Shown here piece by piece: positions 24,601 to 34,889 of a stretch of DNA of 64,000 nt. The stretch comes from Paulinella micropora (Eukaryota; Cercozoa; Imbricatea; Euglyphida; Paulinellidae). The translations under genes and the position numbers were made by a program. Below the pieces are notes generated by a model. That model saw only the letters and a list, made by a program, of their open reading frames with translations. It did no database searches and had not been told where the DNA came from. The stretch is taken from assembly GCA_019918135.1 (NCBI GenBank), contig WBZZ01003091.1:69501-133500 (forward strand). Reading direction: 5' to 3'. Numbering within the stretch: the stretch's first letter is position 1; every line of letters starts with the position of its first letter.

Positions 24601-26560
24601 GCAATGACAACTTTGACAGTGACCACGTTCTTCTCTGCCTTCAGCCAGTTGACGACTTTGTTGAGCTTCAAGTGTCCACGAAGGACGTTGCTGAGGCACT
24701 CATGAAGAAGTTCATAAGAAACTCCTTCTTGCATAGCGGCAAGTATAGTTCTGTTGAGAGGATTGGCGTACTCCGAGAATTCGATGGTAGCTCCTCCTCC
24801 CCAAGGCCAGGATTTTTCTTTGACTTAAACGCTTTGTACTGTGCAGTGTTCTTGATCCACTCGTCTTCAACCGACTTGTTGACTTTCTCCAGCATGTCCC
24901 ATAAGTTATATGGAAGCGTAGCAGTACGGAGAAGAGCGTAGGAATTGCGAAGGTTGTTCACCAGTCACTCGCGCTTGGCCTGGTGAAGAAGCCTTCAAGG
25001 CTGCTGCCAAGGACAGCCAAGCGGACCCGGAGCTGTACACGTTGCTACTCTGGCGATGAGAAGGATGTTCCAGCGCTTTTCTTCGTTCAACATGTTGGCT
25101 CTGCCATAGATGGTATTGTTTCCCACCAAAGACCTCAAGTACACGTGTCTGTCTTCTTCGTCTTTGGGAACCAAATCCAACAGCTCAGAACGCAACTTCA
25201 GGACCTAGAAGCAATCCAGCAACCAAAAACATGTTATTTCCTTTTTCAACCTATGCTGCAACGCCATCAAACAAGAGAAAGCAAGTAAAAAAGCGAACAC
25301 AGGACCGGTTCCATTTATCTGACGGATTTTTGGAACCAAGGTGTGTTGACAAATTCACAAATTAAATTGGTGGCTGGACCAACAAAAGTCAAACAGAAGC
25401 TTGTTCCAAAAATCCGTCGGATAATTGGAACCGACATTGTGTTACGGAAAAAGGAAAAAGGGGCTGACCGTAGCAAAATCGTCCTCTTTCCAGTGATGCA
25501 TGGCCGCCTTCTGACTTATGCTGCCCACGGCATGGGCATCCAGCTTGATCAAGTTGACGTACACAAGGCAAGACTTGAAGCACAAAAACGGGTGAGCCAA
25601 TTTGGGGTCTGTAGCCAGAGCCTCCTTGAGTGCGGCGATTCCATGGTTTCCTCCAAGCACCAAGTAGTAGACATCTTGGTGCTTCGCGTTCGAGTAAGTC
25701 CTCTTGACTTCGTCCGTAGGCCAAGCCAACTGAGTGTTCTCCGTGACCTTGCGCTCAGGGATGAGACCAGCGGTGGCCTCCTGGAACTGTTGAATAGTGG
25801 AGAATTGCGTGTAATTCAACGGGTCATTCCAGAACGGTTGAACAAACTTGTCCTCGTCGATTTACCCAATACTTTGTTTGCCTTTGGCCATCAAAATCAC
25901 TGGATAAACATAAGCAGGCGGCAGGTTCTCGAAACGGTTTTCTTTGATCTTGCCCACAAGGCTTTGACTTGGTTGGTGTTCAGCGGTCAAGTCTGCCAAG
26001 AGGGACTTGCTCTGAAAAGACGCTTGTAGAAGATCTCGAACTTTCCAACCTCGTGATTCATACGAATTCTGAGATGCGTGTTCTCCAATTGGGTGAGGGA
26101 TTCACCCTGCTTGCGCTCAGACTGGATGGTCTTCTGTTGGATATTCACAGCTAGTGTATCTCGGTTGTCGCGTTCGTCAGCACGGAACGCCAAAGATCCT
26201 GCACGTGCACTTGAAGTCTGCAGCCTCTTCTTGGTTGTTTTGTTTGCAGGGTCACTCCCTTGCCAGATCTTTTGCGCTTCAAGCGAGGTTTTTTTTCCTT
26301 GCCCTTTTCCTCTTCTTCTTCCTCCAACGGTGCAGAAGGTTTTTGTTCCTCGCCTTGTTCCCCTTCTTGTTCCTCTGGCTTATCATGTTTCTCTTCTTGT
26401 TGCTCAGTCGGTTCGCCCTCTTCTTCAACGCTCTCTTCGTCGGGTTCTTCTAATTCTTCCTGTTCAACTTCCGTACTTGTTTGCGGGAGTTCCCCACATC
26501 TATGCCTTGGTATATAGCCCTATCAAGCAAGTTATTTTTGGATTGTGAGACGTTTGCTTA
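21670..26560 (-). CDS. spliced gene: acidic N-terminus, ParB-like segment and amino-methyltransferase-like segment
   Basis: From 26.56 kb leftward the exons encode an acidic stretch (PDEESVEEEGEPTEQQEE), a basic motif fitting a nuclear signal (KKPRLKRKRSGK) and a ParB-like part. The latter has ENRFENLPPAYVYPV and DVYYLVLGGNHGIAALKEAL, like the GxHR-containing core of ParB N-terminal domains. A charged coiled-coil-like region follows. Next come NLNTPWGWGQGDW (motif IV-like) and, about 215 residues on, YLVVDFCCGSGSFTLADL (motif I, SAM binding). Motif IV before motif I is the order of beta-class N6-adenine or N4-cytosine DNA methyltransferases. The end is a Ser/Ala/Gln-rich tail. Three introns are well supported; other borders are guesses. 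At least one in-frame stop in the ParB-like part means it may be decaying or the model is incomplete. The substrate is unknown. Confidence 0.55.
23114..23178 (-). other. 65-nt GT-AG intron of the methyltransferase-like gene
   Basis: On the minus strand, AAAG|GTTTTTTCAC begins the intron and TTGTTTTTCAG|CG ends it. Splicing joins frames in phase 1 and leads directly into the motif I exon (ALAYMFGGDNSKYLVVDF). Confidence 0.75.
23450..23511 (-). other. 62-nt intron made almost entirely of the palindromic repeat (family P copy 5)
   Basis: On the minus strand the intron starts GTCAACACAG and ends GTTGTGATAG. Between these lies a full family P repeat (23456-23508) with GTTCTACTTATCCG and CGGATTTTTGGATCC. 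Removing it joins SFQYSDHSR to CIVVVACYYNS in phase 0. Only about 9 bases of the intron lie outside the repeat. Confidence 0.65.
23710..23842 (-). other. 133-nt intron containing palindromic repeat family P copy 6
   Basis: The donor on the minus strand is GTATGTAATG and the acceptor lies in TTTTTTGTAGAG|ATTTTC. It joins TDYARTLRKA to IFMPEESLPG. A family P copy in the opposite orientation to copy 5 lies at 23766-23819. Confidence 0.65.
25296..25349 (+). repeat. dispersed palindromic repeat (family P), copy 7
   Basis: One of the cleanest copies: AACACAGGACCGGTTCCA, then TTTATCTGACGGATTTTT, then TGGAACCAAGGTGTGTT. It lies in a probable intron of the methyltransferase-like gene. Confidence 0.85.
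25391..25445 (-). repeat. dispersed palindromic repeat (family P), copy 8
   Basis: In inverted orientation 42 bases from copy 7: TTGTTCCAAAAATCCGTCGG, then ATAATTGGAACCGACATTG and TGTTA. Copies 7 and 8 appear to share one intron of roughly 250 bases, which would end at an acceptor near 25.21 kb. Confidence 0.85.
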
Positions 26561-26760
26561 GGATCGTCTCGTGATAGGCAACGACAGATGGATTTTGTTG
26601 TTGGGGTAAGTCGTTTGCTTTTTTTTTCCGTCTGTTTGTCGTGTGCAGCAGCTTGTTTTTGGGCAAGACGTTTGCTGTTGTCCGTCTTGGTATGTTTTGC
26701 AGCAGCTTATTTTTGTTCAAGACGTTTGCTGTTTGCCGTCTTGCGAGTAGCAGTGTGTAG
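26530..26760 (+). repeat. array of four diverged ~55-bp units, three clearly hairpin-forming
   Basis: The last two units carry CAAGACG, a loop of about 12 bases beginning TTTGCTGTT, and CGTCTTG. The first carries GAGACG and CGTCTC around TTTGCTTAGGAT. The second is weaker. The units share a leading AGCAGCTTNTTTTTG. The minus strand also stays open here (26720-26532), with a repeating NKLL motif, so the array may overlap the first exon of the methyltransferase-like gene. Confidence 0.6.
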
Positions 26761-26769
26761 GTATGTCGG

Positions 26770-28030
26770 TATTTATGTGGTTCGTTTGCAGACTTGATAT
26801 GCTCTTAGTCTGTGAGTCGTTGTTGTTCCCAGTGTATGCAAGCAATGTTGAGGAGTGTGAGGGTATCGACAGGTGATAGGTTACTCACCCCCCCCCCTTG
26901 GTGGGGAAAGCTGACTCCTTGCTTGTCACTAACCAGTTGAAGCTGAACTGGTGCACCCTAAAAGCACAAACACGACCTCGCAGCTGAGGGTTGTGGTGGT
27001 CTGGAAACGATACTTCTGAAATAGTCAGAAGACAAGGCTCCTTTTCCCCAATAGGAAGGGTAAAAAGTGTTGTGTTGAGCTTGTAGCCCAAGCCTTGATA
27101 TCGTCTAGACCCCTTGTTTGGGTGTCCAGTCCTTGTTTAGTATTCCCTATGACCCTTGTCAGCTGTGGAAGTTCTGTGTGTGTGTGGGTGAGGACGAACC
27201 TACCGAGTGCGTAGATGTAGTTGACTCCTTGAGGAGCTCTTGCTTAACTGCTGCTCTACTATCCACCTTCTGACCCTTGGTGACCTGTTTGTTGTAGGTG
27301 GGCGAGGTGGGGGATGTGTGTGTGGATAGGAGAGTGACTTTTTGTTTGTAATTTCAGACGAAATTGGAATCGTCAAAAACCAACAATGAAATCGTCTTTG
27401 TGACGTCAGTCTTGCTCTCACTTGTGTGGCCTATATGTCCACCTACTAGCCTCCCACTTCCCTGCAAGTTTGTTGTGATGCAAGGGCTAGGTATGAGCTA
27501 GTTTGCACAATCAGACTTTAGAGCACAGCACTCGTTTTCTGTTCTTTTGTCTTTTATGTCTGCTCTTGTGTCCCTCTTGCACTTGTAATGCGTGGGAATA
27601 AGCAGAAAACGACAGGATAAGTGTGTGTTATTTGAAAACGAATGTGGGTGTCTGTGTAGTCTGTAAGGATATGGTAGATAGGGAATGTGACGTGGTTTGT
27701 GTGCTTATGAGTGTCAGTTACAATCTGTTTTGTCTGTCCCCTTTCACACACAACCAACCCCACTCTACCCCCCTCTCTTATCCTTCTAAGTAGTCCTCAC
27801 ACTGTACGTAATATCTGCAATATCGTGTGAGTAGAAGGGAGGATGGGTGAGTATGTGTAGGTGTTAAAAGGGGCGATGCGTGAGCGCCAATTTACAACAC
27901 GTCCTATCCACTGTTTATGTGTGACAAAACGTGAGCAAAATGGATGCAAAACACACACCTCTTCCCTCTTTATTCCCTTATCAATCTTGTGCAATGTATC
28001 CTCTCCCTTAGTTATATTCTGCGAAGAATA
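26770..28030. other. no supportable gene
   Basis: About 1.25 kb with short frames only. A run of 10 C residues lies near 26.89 kb and a GT-rich stretch near 27.18-27.33 kb. It may hold promoter sequence for the minus-strand gene to its left, but no motif was recognised. Confidence 0.5.
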
Positions 28031-28714
28031 GGGTCTGTGGACTGATCAAAATTGGCTTAAAGGAAAACAGGCATGGGACTCCACTTTTGCCGGTTCAGTT
28101 CAAAAGAATATATTTTATTGATGCCTATCCTTTTAATTCACCAATTCGATCAACTCCGCTAATAACCCAAGCTTCTCAGCTTAAATAAATAAGGATCAAA
28201 GATGGTGGAAAATGTGGGAGACTAGCGGAGCCAAAAACAACCAAGGCAAACAACAGCCAGTTCCCTTTGTCCGGCCTAACGATAATATATTCCGGTCTAA
28301 AAAGTGCAACGGTCACTTCTAATAATATTATCGTTGTTCGGCTAGGAGGATTATTAATACCAACGTCCTCTCCTTGTGTCTGTATTGACACCGGGGTGTA
28401 TTAATGTAGCACATATTTACCTATCTGCGCCTACAACTTAAAGAATTTAATACATCACTTACCAGTCATAATTATAATCACGTAACTTAGTCAGAGTCAG
28501 TACGCAACAGACCAGCATCTAAGTTAGTCAGTTTTGTGACGTGGCAGTCTTCGTCGCCGCGGATTAGTTCTTCTACTTATGCGAGTTATTAAAGTGCGTT
28601 TCCATATTGCGTGAACTGTCTTGCTAGGTAGCCCGGGTTGATCCTGAGAGGGATTGGTAAAGGTTCCATAATGGGTAGTCACCCAAAGGTCATGAGCCTT
28701 GGAACGAGAAAAAT

Positions 28715-30133
28715 ATGGGTTTAAAGCAAGAGTACATCCCGCAGTGGGATGATACAACTCGGAACTATTCCGACTTCCGTTACAAGATGGAGAACTATGC
28801 CAAAGGCATAAGTGCCTGGCATGGTGAGTGCGTTGCGCTGGCGTTCCTTGACCCAGCTAAAGCTAAGGTTAAATATCCCTACGATCCTGCGAAAGCAATG
28901 GAAGTAGAGGAAAGGGAGTTGCCAGAGGAGCCAGAGTCAGAGGACACTCCGGACTCCGGATCAGAGTCGGAAGGCAGCGTCTCAGACGGCGCTAGACAGA
29001 GACCTAAAACGAAAAAGGAAGATGGCAAGACACCTGCAGAAGACAAACCGAAAGAGTGGGCAAAACTGTCAGATGAACAGAAGAAGCAGTGGAAAGAGAA
29101 AAGAGCTAAGAGACTGAAGCGCGAGAAAAGAAAACAGTCCAAACGAGCACACACATTGAGAGTAAGAGGCATACAGAAGGAGAAGAAACATTATGAACGC
29201 ATGCGAACATTGCAACTCATTCTGTCTGTCGCTTTTTCTCACCCTGTTGTTGTTCGATATTTGCGCACTAAGACAGTGAAAGGACCGATAGAGCTAATAG
29301 AGGCAGTTAGAGCCAAGTTTGGTTCAATCACAGGAGTCCACAAACACATCAAAGCACAGATATTTGAAGACATGTACCCCAAACCAGGACAAAATGTCGA
29401 TGCATGGTTGAATGACTACATTGCCCTGAAAGGAGAGGTAGAGAGTCATAGAACACATCCATTTGATGAAGATGACCTCGTAAGAGGACTTCTTGCGAAG
29501 CTCTCACATCACCCCGCATACGGAGAGAATTTCAAAGCACAACACTTCAACCTACCACCCAACCTAAGACCCAAATTCGATGATCTAATGGAGAGTGCGA
29601 GAGACACATGGGCACTATGGAGGAAGGATAAGTGGAGGGGAGAAGAGAAGAAGGAGAGACCTAACAAGAACACGAGGCACAAGAGAGAGACAAACCTCAT
29701 GCAAGATGATCCGGGTGATAAGGGGGAAGGGGGTAAGGGCAAGTACAGAAAGTTTAAGAAGAAGGAAGAATGGTGGAAAGTCACTTGTTATGAATGTAAC
29801 GAGAAAGGCCACACGAAGAAGTATTGCCCAACGAACAAACCCCGAAAGAAGAGTCAAGAGAGCGAAGACAAGAACGACAAAAAGAAAAAGAAGGGAAAAC
29901 CTCAGAACACGAAGAACAAAAAGTCTCACAAAGACGTCAACCTCATAAGAGAGGAAGAACAGGAAAGGGATAATGGAGCCGATAGCGACGCTTTACTCGT
30001 TTTCATGGGGGGAGATGCCCCAGACGAAACTGGGGAAACCCCTGACGAAGAGAGAGACAGGGAGACAGCGGATGACGAGTCTGGGAACCCCAGACTGAGC
30101 CAGGTCTTCGTCCCCTGTCTTCAATCAAAGTGA
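28715..30133 (+). CDS. Gag of the copia-like element
   Basis: A 472-residue frame starting at ATG. The N-terminal region (YIPQWDDTTRNYSDFRYKME) resembles retroelement Gag openings. A long charged insert follows (residues ~65-150), then a Gag-like helical domain (PGQNVDAWLNDYIALKGEVE). A CCHC zinc knuckle (CYECNEKGHTKKYC) sits near residue 370, in a lysine-rich setting that would bind RNA. The tail is acidic. The reading frame looks whole, although the element as a whole is truncated. Confidence 0.75.
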   Translation: MGLKQEYIPQWDDTTRNYSDFRYKMENYAKGISAWHGECVALAFLDPAKAKVKYPYDPAKAMEVEERELPEEPESEDTPDSGSESEGSVSDGARQRPKTKKEDGKTPAEDKPKEWAKLSDEQKKQWKEKRAKRLKREKRKQSKRAHTLRVRGIQKEKKHYERMRTLQLILSVAFSHPVVVRYLRTKTVKGPIELIEAVRAKFGSITGVHKHIKAQIFEDMYPKPGQNVDAWLNDYIALKGEVESHRTHPFDEDDLVRGLLAKLSHHPAYGENFKAQHFNLPPNLRPKFDDLMESARDTWALWRKDKWRGEEKKERPNKNTRHKRETNLMQDDPGDKGEGGKGKYRKFKKKEEWWKVTCYECNEKGHTKKYCPTNKPRKKSQESEDKNDKKKKKGKPQNTKNKKSHKDVNLIREEEQERDNGADSDALLVFMGGDAPDETGETPDEERDRETADDESGNPRLSQVFVPCLQSK

Positions 30134-31745
30134 CGGAGGGAGTCCCTCCGCCACATCAATCTCACGCTCTCGGAGTCAGCTACCAAGGGGCATCTCCGCA
30201 AACACCCCACAGCGTCAAAACTCAGCCCCTAAAACACCTCCAATAACCACAGGGAGGCACAAACGAGACAAACCGAGGTCACTTAAGTGTCATGGGAAAA
30301 ACAAAAAGAATAATCCTTGTCAGATCTCTCTTGAAACAGACACGAAGGGGCCTAGCGCTAAGCAAGCTTCTCGTCTAAAGTACGGCCTATTTTGCGGATA
30401 TCATGCTAAGAAGCAAGACAAAGAATACCCCTTATTAGACTTATCTGTCAGCCCTGACCTTCGCCCTCCTAAATCCCCTTATTATCCGGATGAAAGAGGT
30501 TTGAGAGATGCAAAAGCGAGAGGAAATTTCAATAGTCATACCACACAACCTCACTGCCACTTTCACTGACCAAACACCACACGGGGAGGGAGAGAGCGAG
30601 AGGGATAAGGCGAAGAGAGAAGTGAGGGGGAGTAGGCGTCAAGTGCCAGCACCGCAAAAACATACCTCCACCACACAGATACCTCACACCACACCATCAG
30701 CACACGTCATGCAGACAAACGACACGACAGTGCCGAGAGAGAGCAGTGATGAGGAAGGAGAAGAAAAAGAGATGGATGAGTATGATGATGACCATGACTC
30801 ACCATGCTCTGATGAGATAAGACATGACAATGGCAATGGCAGCGTGTCAAGTGATGAGGACATAGACACTCAGTACTTACAGTACACACGCAAAGGGAAT
30901 GTGAAGCTATATGCACAGAAGTACAAGAAGGATATTCACGATGTAAGTGGGAGTCCGGCATCTGCCGGACTGCCCAGTGCTGTTGCAGGGACCGGGGAGG
31001 CCAAGAGGGAACGACGGGGAGGCACGCCAGAACCTCCACATCTCAACCAGGTCCAACAATCCAAGCTCAGCCACACACCACCCATCATCTCTTTTAGATA
31101 CATAGCACAGCTCGCACAACAACTCACAACAACCTGCATTAGAGAAAGCCATGGTGAGGTGAGGAGAGTGAGTGAAGGAAAGTTAGTGTTAGATGAGTTC
31201 TTGACAGACGTGGTGAGAGCCATAGAGGGAGTGTATATAGCGCATGCAGCCCGCGCAACACTATCCCCACCAGCAAAGACCCGAGACAGCAACACCCCAC
31301 AGCCACCAGCACCATCAAAACATCAGAACAGCAGTCAGAACTATGCACTAGTGTTAGATGGTGAAGGGGGGCGAGACAGGAAGAACACGATAGTTCAGGA
31401 CAGTGGATCGTCTAGAGACATAGCATGCAACCCTGAAATATTACATGACGTCAAGTCCGTACTACTACTACCTCCTGTCAAGCTAGTAACAGGTATTACT
31501 AATGGGAGTGTGAGATAGGACAGGAGGGGACAGCAAGAGTGACGCGAATCAAAGGACACGGCAGACCAGTTATGGTGTCAAGGCCTATGCTCCTAGACAC
31601 CAGGTTACCCGTGAACATTGTGTCGACCGGCAGGATATTTGATAGACCATATCCATCACCGATCTATCGTCCATCAGAATGGACAGTTGGTCATACTAAA
31701 ACGCCCCATAGGGATAGAGGAGAAGGACGTGCTTGTCAGAGGTAG
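30134..31745 (+). pseudogene. protease-bearing region of the copia-like element, truncated
   Basis: A frame at 30508-31518 contains an acidic, disordered middle (DEEGEEKEMDEYDDDHD) and then IVQDSGSSRDIACNPEIL, which fits the DSG active site and following block of copia-type proteases. Further element-like coding extends to about 31.74 kb and then stops short of integrase. The part is incomplete and treated as a fossil. Confidence 0.5.
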
Positions 31746-31835
31746 GCTCCGCTTTTCTGTTGGTGTCAAATAAGCGTAAACACGCGTCTGGCTGCATTAT
31801 ATTCTGAAACGGGCTACCTCGCTCTCTCTTTTTTT

Positions 31836-33341
31836 TTGGCACACTGTAGAGGGACTTCCTTTTTTTTCCCTTCTTTAGAGGTAGCACGTAATAGTTTGGC
31901 ATGCAACCAAGCAAGAGACAAAGAACTGCTTCTTCCCTTGGCCAGCCGGACTCAGCACGACGTGTTGCTGAACGCGGACTTATTGCCGCTCATTACTAGC
32001 TTCGTGACGAGCGATCCGCGCTGGCATTTGAACGTGCTGCAGCATGTCTGCAAGCAGATTTGCGCCCTTGACAGACAGGTCATGTACACAGTCGACGCGA
32101 ACCTGCATTGGGCGGGCTATCCTTATGAGGCCTCGAGGCCTGGGGGGCTTGTACAACGGTGCGCACCAAGCCTAGCGGGGCTTAAGCTCCGGTACACAAA
32201 ACAATATTTAGCGGAGGACGGTTTGTCAAAGATCAACGACCTGCTCAAAAAGTGCAAGTCACTGCGTGCCTTCAGTTTAACACAAATGGTCGAAGACGAC
32301 AGTGTGCGCCGCCGTAGGTGGTCGGAATCCAAGGTGGAACGGCCGAACGTGAGCCTGCAACACGTGAGTGCTCGGTTGCGAGAGCTCGAGCTGTCGCTGG
32401 TGGACGTGCCGCCTGTCCTCATCAAGCCCGTCCAGCTAGAATTTCCTGCGCTCCAGACTCTGGTCATTAGGCAGTGTAGTGCAACTGGTCTGCCACAGCT
32501 CGCCTCCGCCGGCTGGCTTAATTCTGCCAGTACGCCTCGGCTGTCATCGCTGGCCCTGTACGATGTCTGCAACTCTGCTGATGATGATGACGATGTGCCG
32601 ACTGCCTGCCTGCCAAACGACCTTCTAGCACGCCTAGGCAGCCTAACCCTTGCTTGCAGTCGGTTGATACAGGTGAATCATTTTCATCCGGAAATTGCCT
32701 TACCTTGGCTCTACGACCTAAAAGATGCCACCAAGCTCCGCAAGCTTTCGCTAGAAAATGTCGATATCATAGCGCCGGCTATCTGGTGCCTGACACCGAG
32801 GTTGCAGAGCCTGTGCCTGAACTACTGTGCTTTTTATAGGCCTGTTATTCTGTAGAACATAGAGCAACTCAAGCACTTGACTTTGCGTCAATGCTACGGA
32901 CGGCTTTGTACGGATGCATCGGCGGGCTTTATGGCAAACCTGCACAGCCTAGAATTAGACACAGTTGGCCTGGCGTGTTTACCACAGGTGCCCGAGCTGA
33001 AAGATTTGCATCTACTCACTGTCAGGCAGGCCACGCATCGTCTACATGCTTCCACGCTCATGGCGCTGTTGGCAAAGGCCCCGCAGCTGCAGCGGTTACG
33101 GGTGCTAGCAAACAGAGTGGACGAGGACGTAGCCACAACAATTCTGCAGTGGCTCCTGAGATTTAGACGCCTCGTGGCTCTCGAGGTTTCGACCAACATC
33201 TGGGAAAGTCCAGCGCAGTTTCGGCAAGCTCTGGGTACTAGTATCCAGCTGCAGCTCGCCATCTCCTGCGTCAGTTATCGTAGCCAAGAACTCGTTGGGC
33301 AGGCCAGACTTGGGAGATCGATACGGCAAGAAAGAAGCTAA
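31836..33341 (+). pseudogene. F-box/LRR-like protein, diverged family member, looks broken
   Basis: The N-terminal part (LLPLITSFVTSDPRWHLNVL, then VCKQICALD) fits a degenerate F-box. Leucine-rich repeats follow (LRELELSLVDVPPVL, LQTLVIRQCSATGLPQL, LRKLSLENVDIIAPAIWCL) and continue to the end. F-box/LRR proteins recruit substrates to SCF ubiquitin ligases, and viruses use them to redirect host degradation. A clear ATG start was not found near the F-box. The gene looks interrupted about once. It is the first gene after the junction with the copia-like element. Confidence 0.55.
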
Positions 33342-33477
33342 AAAAAACTTTTAGTCTCGATCGTAGCACACTTTCTGAAAGGGCGCGTTCTTGCTCTCCT
33401 TTTAGGCCCGCACCATCACAGAGGAACGTATTAAAACTACGTTAGGAAGGCCGGCCCCGCCCTCCCCCCTGTCTAAA

Positions 33478-33592
33478 ATTTAAAAAAAACCCCGCACCGG
33501 GAAGATGCCGAGCTAATTTGGACGTATTCCTAGAGTTTAAAAAAACCGCGGGGGGTAAGCCCCCGCTAATTTGGACGTATTTTCTCTAGATG
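33478..33592 (+). repeat. two tandem ~54-bp units with a GC hairpin
   Basis: Each unit has TTTAAAAAAACC near its start and GCTAATTTGGACGTATT near its end (33512-33528 and 33565-33581). The second unit holds a perfect 7-bp stem, GCGGGGG/CCCCCGC, at 33548-33566. It lies downstream of the F-box/LRR gene ending at 33341. Confidence 0.7.
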
Positions 33593-33599
33593 GAGCTGT

Positions 33600-34340
33600 G
33601 TTCAGCCAGCGGTCTGACTTTTGGTACACAGGCTTTTATTCAGTAAAAGAATCTTTTTTCGTGTGTGCATATATCTTGGACAGCGGCGCCCTTTGTTGTT
33701 TTCAAAGAAATATCTTTTTTAATCTTATGACAAACCCACTCGAATGTTCGAGCAGGAGAGGCGCGGAAAATATGTGCGGCTCATTAGATACCTGCAAAAA
33801 AAAGTCTAGAGTTGCTTGCGCAAGGAATACTGAAGATATTTGCTCTGTCCTACGGCCACCGCTCCTACGTACTCCCAGCCCTTGCGGCATGCCGCATCCA
33901 TTTGCACACCAATCGCAAGCCCCACCCACCAGCTTCCTAGATTTTTCAGCTTTTATAGCGCCGCCGCCGTCGCAGGCGGCCGCGCCTATATCTTTTTTTC
34001 AACAGGGTAACAGCTCCCTTAATGCTATAATAATTATCCCCATTATTGTAAATGCAGACACAGGCAGATCTGGTGGTACTAGCAGCAGCTGCAGCGAGGG
34101 CGGGGGGAACTTGTCGTCCAAGACCGTCTTTGTCCCCGAGACGGAAGGTTCTGTACCGCGAGGCGATCGCGGTTGGCGGCCGCCATCGGGCCCCCGGCAA
34201 TTTGGCGCAAGGGCGCCCCGCCGCTTGGTTTTGCTTAAAGCAGGCTTCGCAGAACGACTGTCAGCCCGTGCTGCACGATGTCGCGTGCCACGCACAGGCA
34301 AATTGCACACATTAGGTTTCGCCCTCGTTCACCCAAGCCT
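33600..34340 (+). other. uncertain open frame
   Basis: A plus-strand frame stays open from 33571 to 34380 but has no good ATG near its start. Its translation is Cys- and Ser-rich at first, then Pro- and Ala-rich, without a recognised domain. A minus-strand frame (34310-33999) overlaps it. Neither is convincing. The region may be noncoding or a decayed gene. Confidence 0.25.
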
Positions 34341-34402
34341 CGTAATGTCGGCCATTTGCTACACAAATTTTTTGTTTTGAGCCTGCAATTTTCTTTCCCT
34401 CA
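34313..34402 (+). repeat. ~80-bp inverted repeat, left copy
   Basis: Contains GGTTTCGCCCTCGTTCACCC, then AAGCCTCGTAATGTCGG, then TTTTTTGTTTTGAGCCT. The same sequence in reverse orientation lies at 61862-61945, with only a few differences. Both copies lie beside pyrimidine or G/C-rich tracts. Confidence 0.85.
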
Positions 34403-34622
34403 CCCCCCCCCCCTCTCGGCCTTCCCTCTCTCTCTTTTTTGGCTGTTCGGCCCCCCCCCTCTCATTAGAAAACGTCGAGGGAAAAAATCGACTAGTACAA
34501 CATTTGCAACGCGCGAAATGGAAGGGAAGACGGGGTGGGGGGGGGGGGGCGCAGATGATGATGAAAGGCCGAAAGTGCAAAGGGGAAAAAACATAGCTTG
34601 TTTGGTGGGAGAATGTGAACAC

Positions 34623-34653
<31 letters not shown>

Positions 34654-34880
34654 AGAGGGGGAGAGGGAGGAAGAAAGGTGGCTGCGTGTGATGAGGGGGG
34701 GGGGGGGGGCGGCTTGTCTCTGGGAAAAGGCGGGTGGGAGGGGGGGCCGGTTGGTGGGGGGGAAAGGCGGGTGGGGGGGGGGGGGGCCAGGCTGAGCCCC
34801 ACCACGAGAGAGACAGCGAGAGAGAGAGAGACAGAGAGACCTGTGACAGTTTTTTGTTGTCTCTGGAATTGGAAGGGGGG
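34403..34880. repeat. G/C homopolymer-rich intergenic tract
   Basis: Contains a run of about 24 G at 34628-34651 and others near 34.45, 34.54, 34.70, 34.75 and 34.78 kb, followed by a GAGA-rich stretch. Open frames here are artefacts of low complexity. Confidence 0.85.
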
Positions 34881-34889
34881 ACAATGCAG

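Larger units (their letters stand above)
28030..31745 (+). mobile_element. 5' part of a Ty1/copia-like LTR retrotransposon
   Basis: A gag frame with a zinc knuckle is followed by a protease-bearing frame. Integrase, reverse transcriptase and RNase H are absent: recognisable element sequence ends near 31.74 kb, where the giant-virus-like block begins. The AT-rich region 28.03-28.7 kb probably holds the LTR and leader, but its ends were not found. The element is incomplete. Gag reads as one long open frame; the following part has about one or two breaks. The copia call is tentative. Confidence 0.65.

Noticed and set aside
1-31745. Treating the whole window as one giant-virus genome
   Set aside because: The left half has LTR elements, introns, MITEs and microsatellites, which fit a host chromosome, not a viral genome.
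34359-34884. Overlapping Pro-rich, Gly-rich and Arg-rich open frames on both strands
   Set aside because: They are translations of G and C runs. No ATG context, domain or codon bias supports them.
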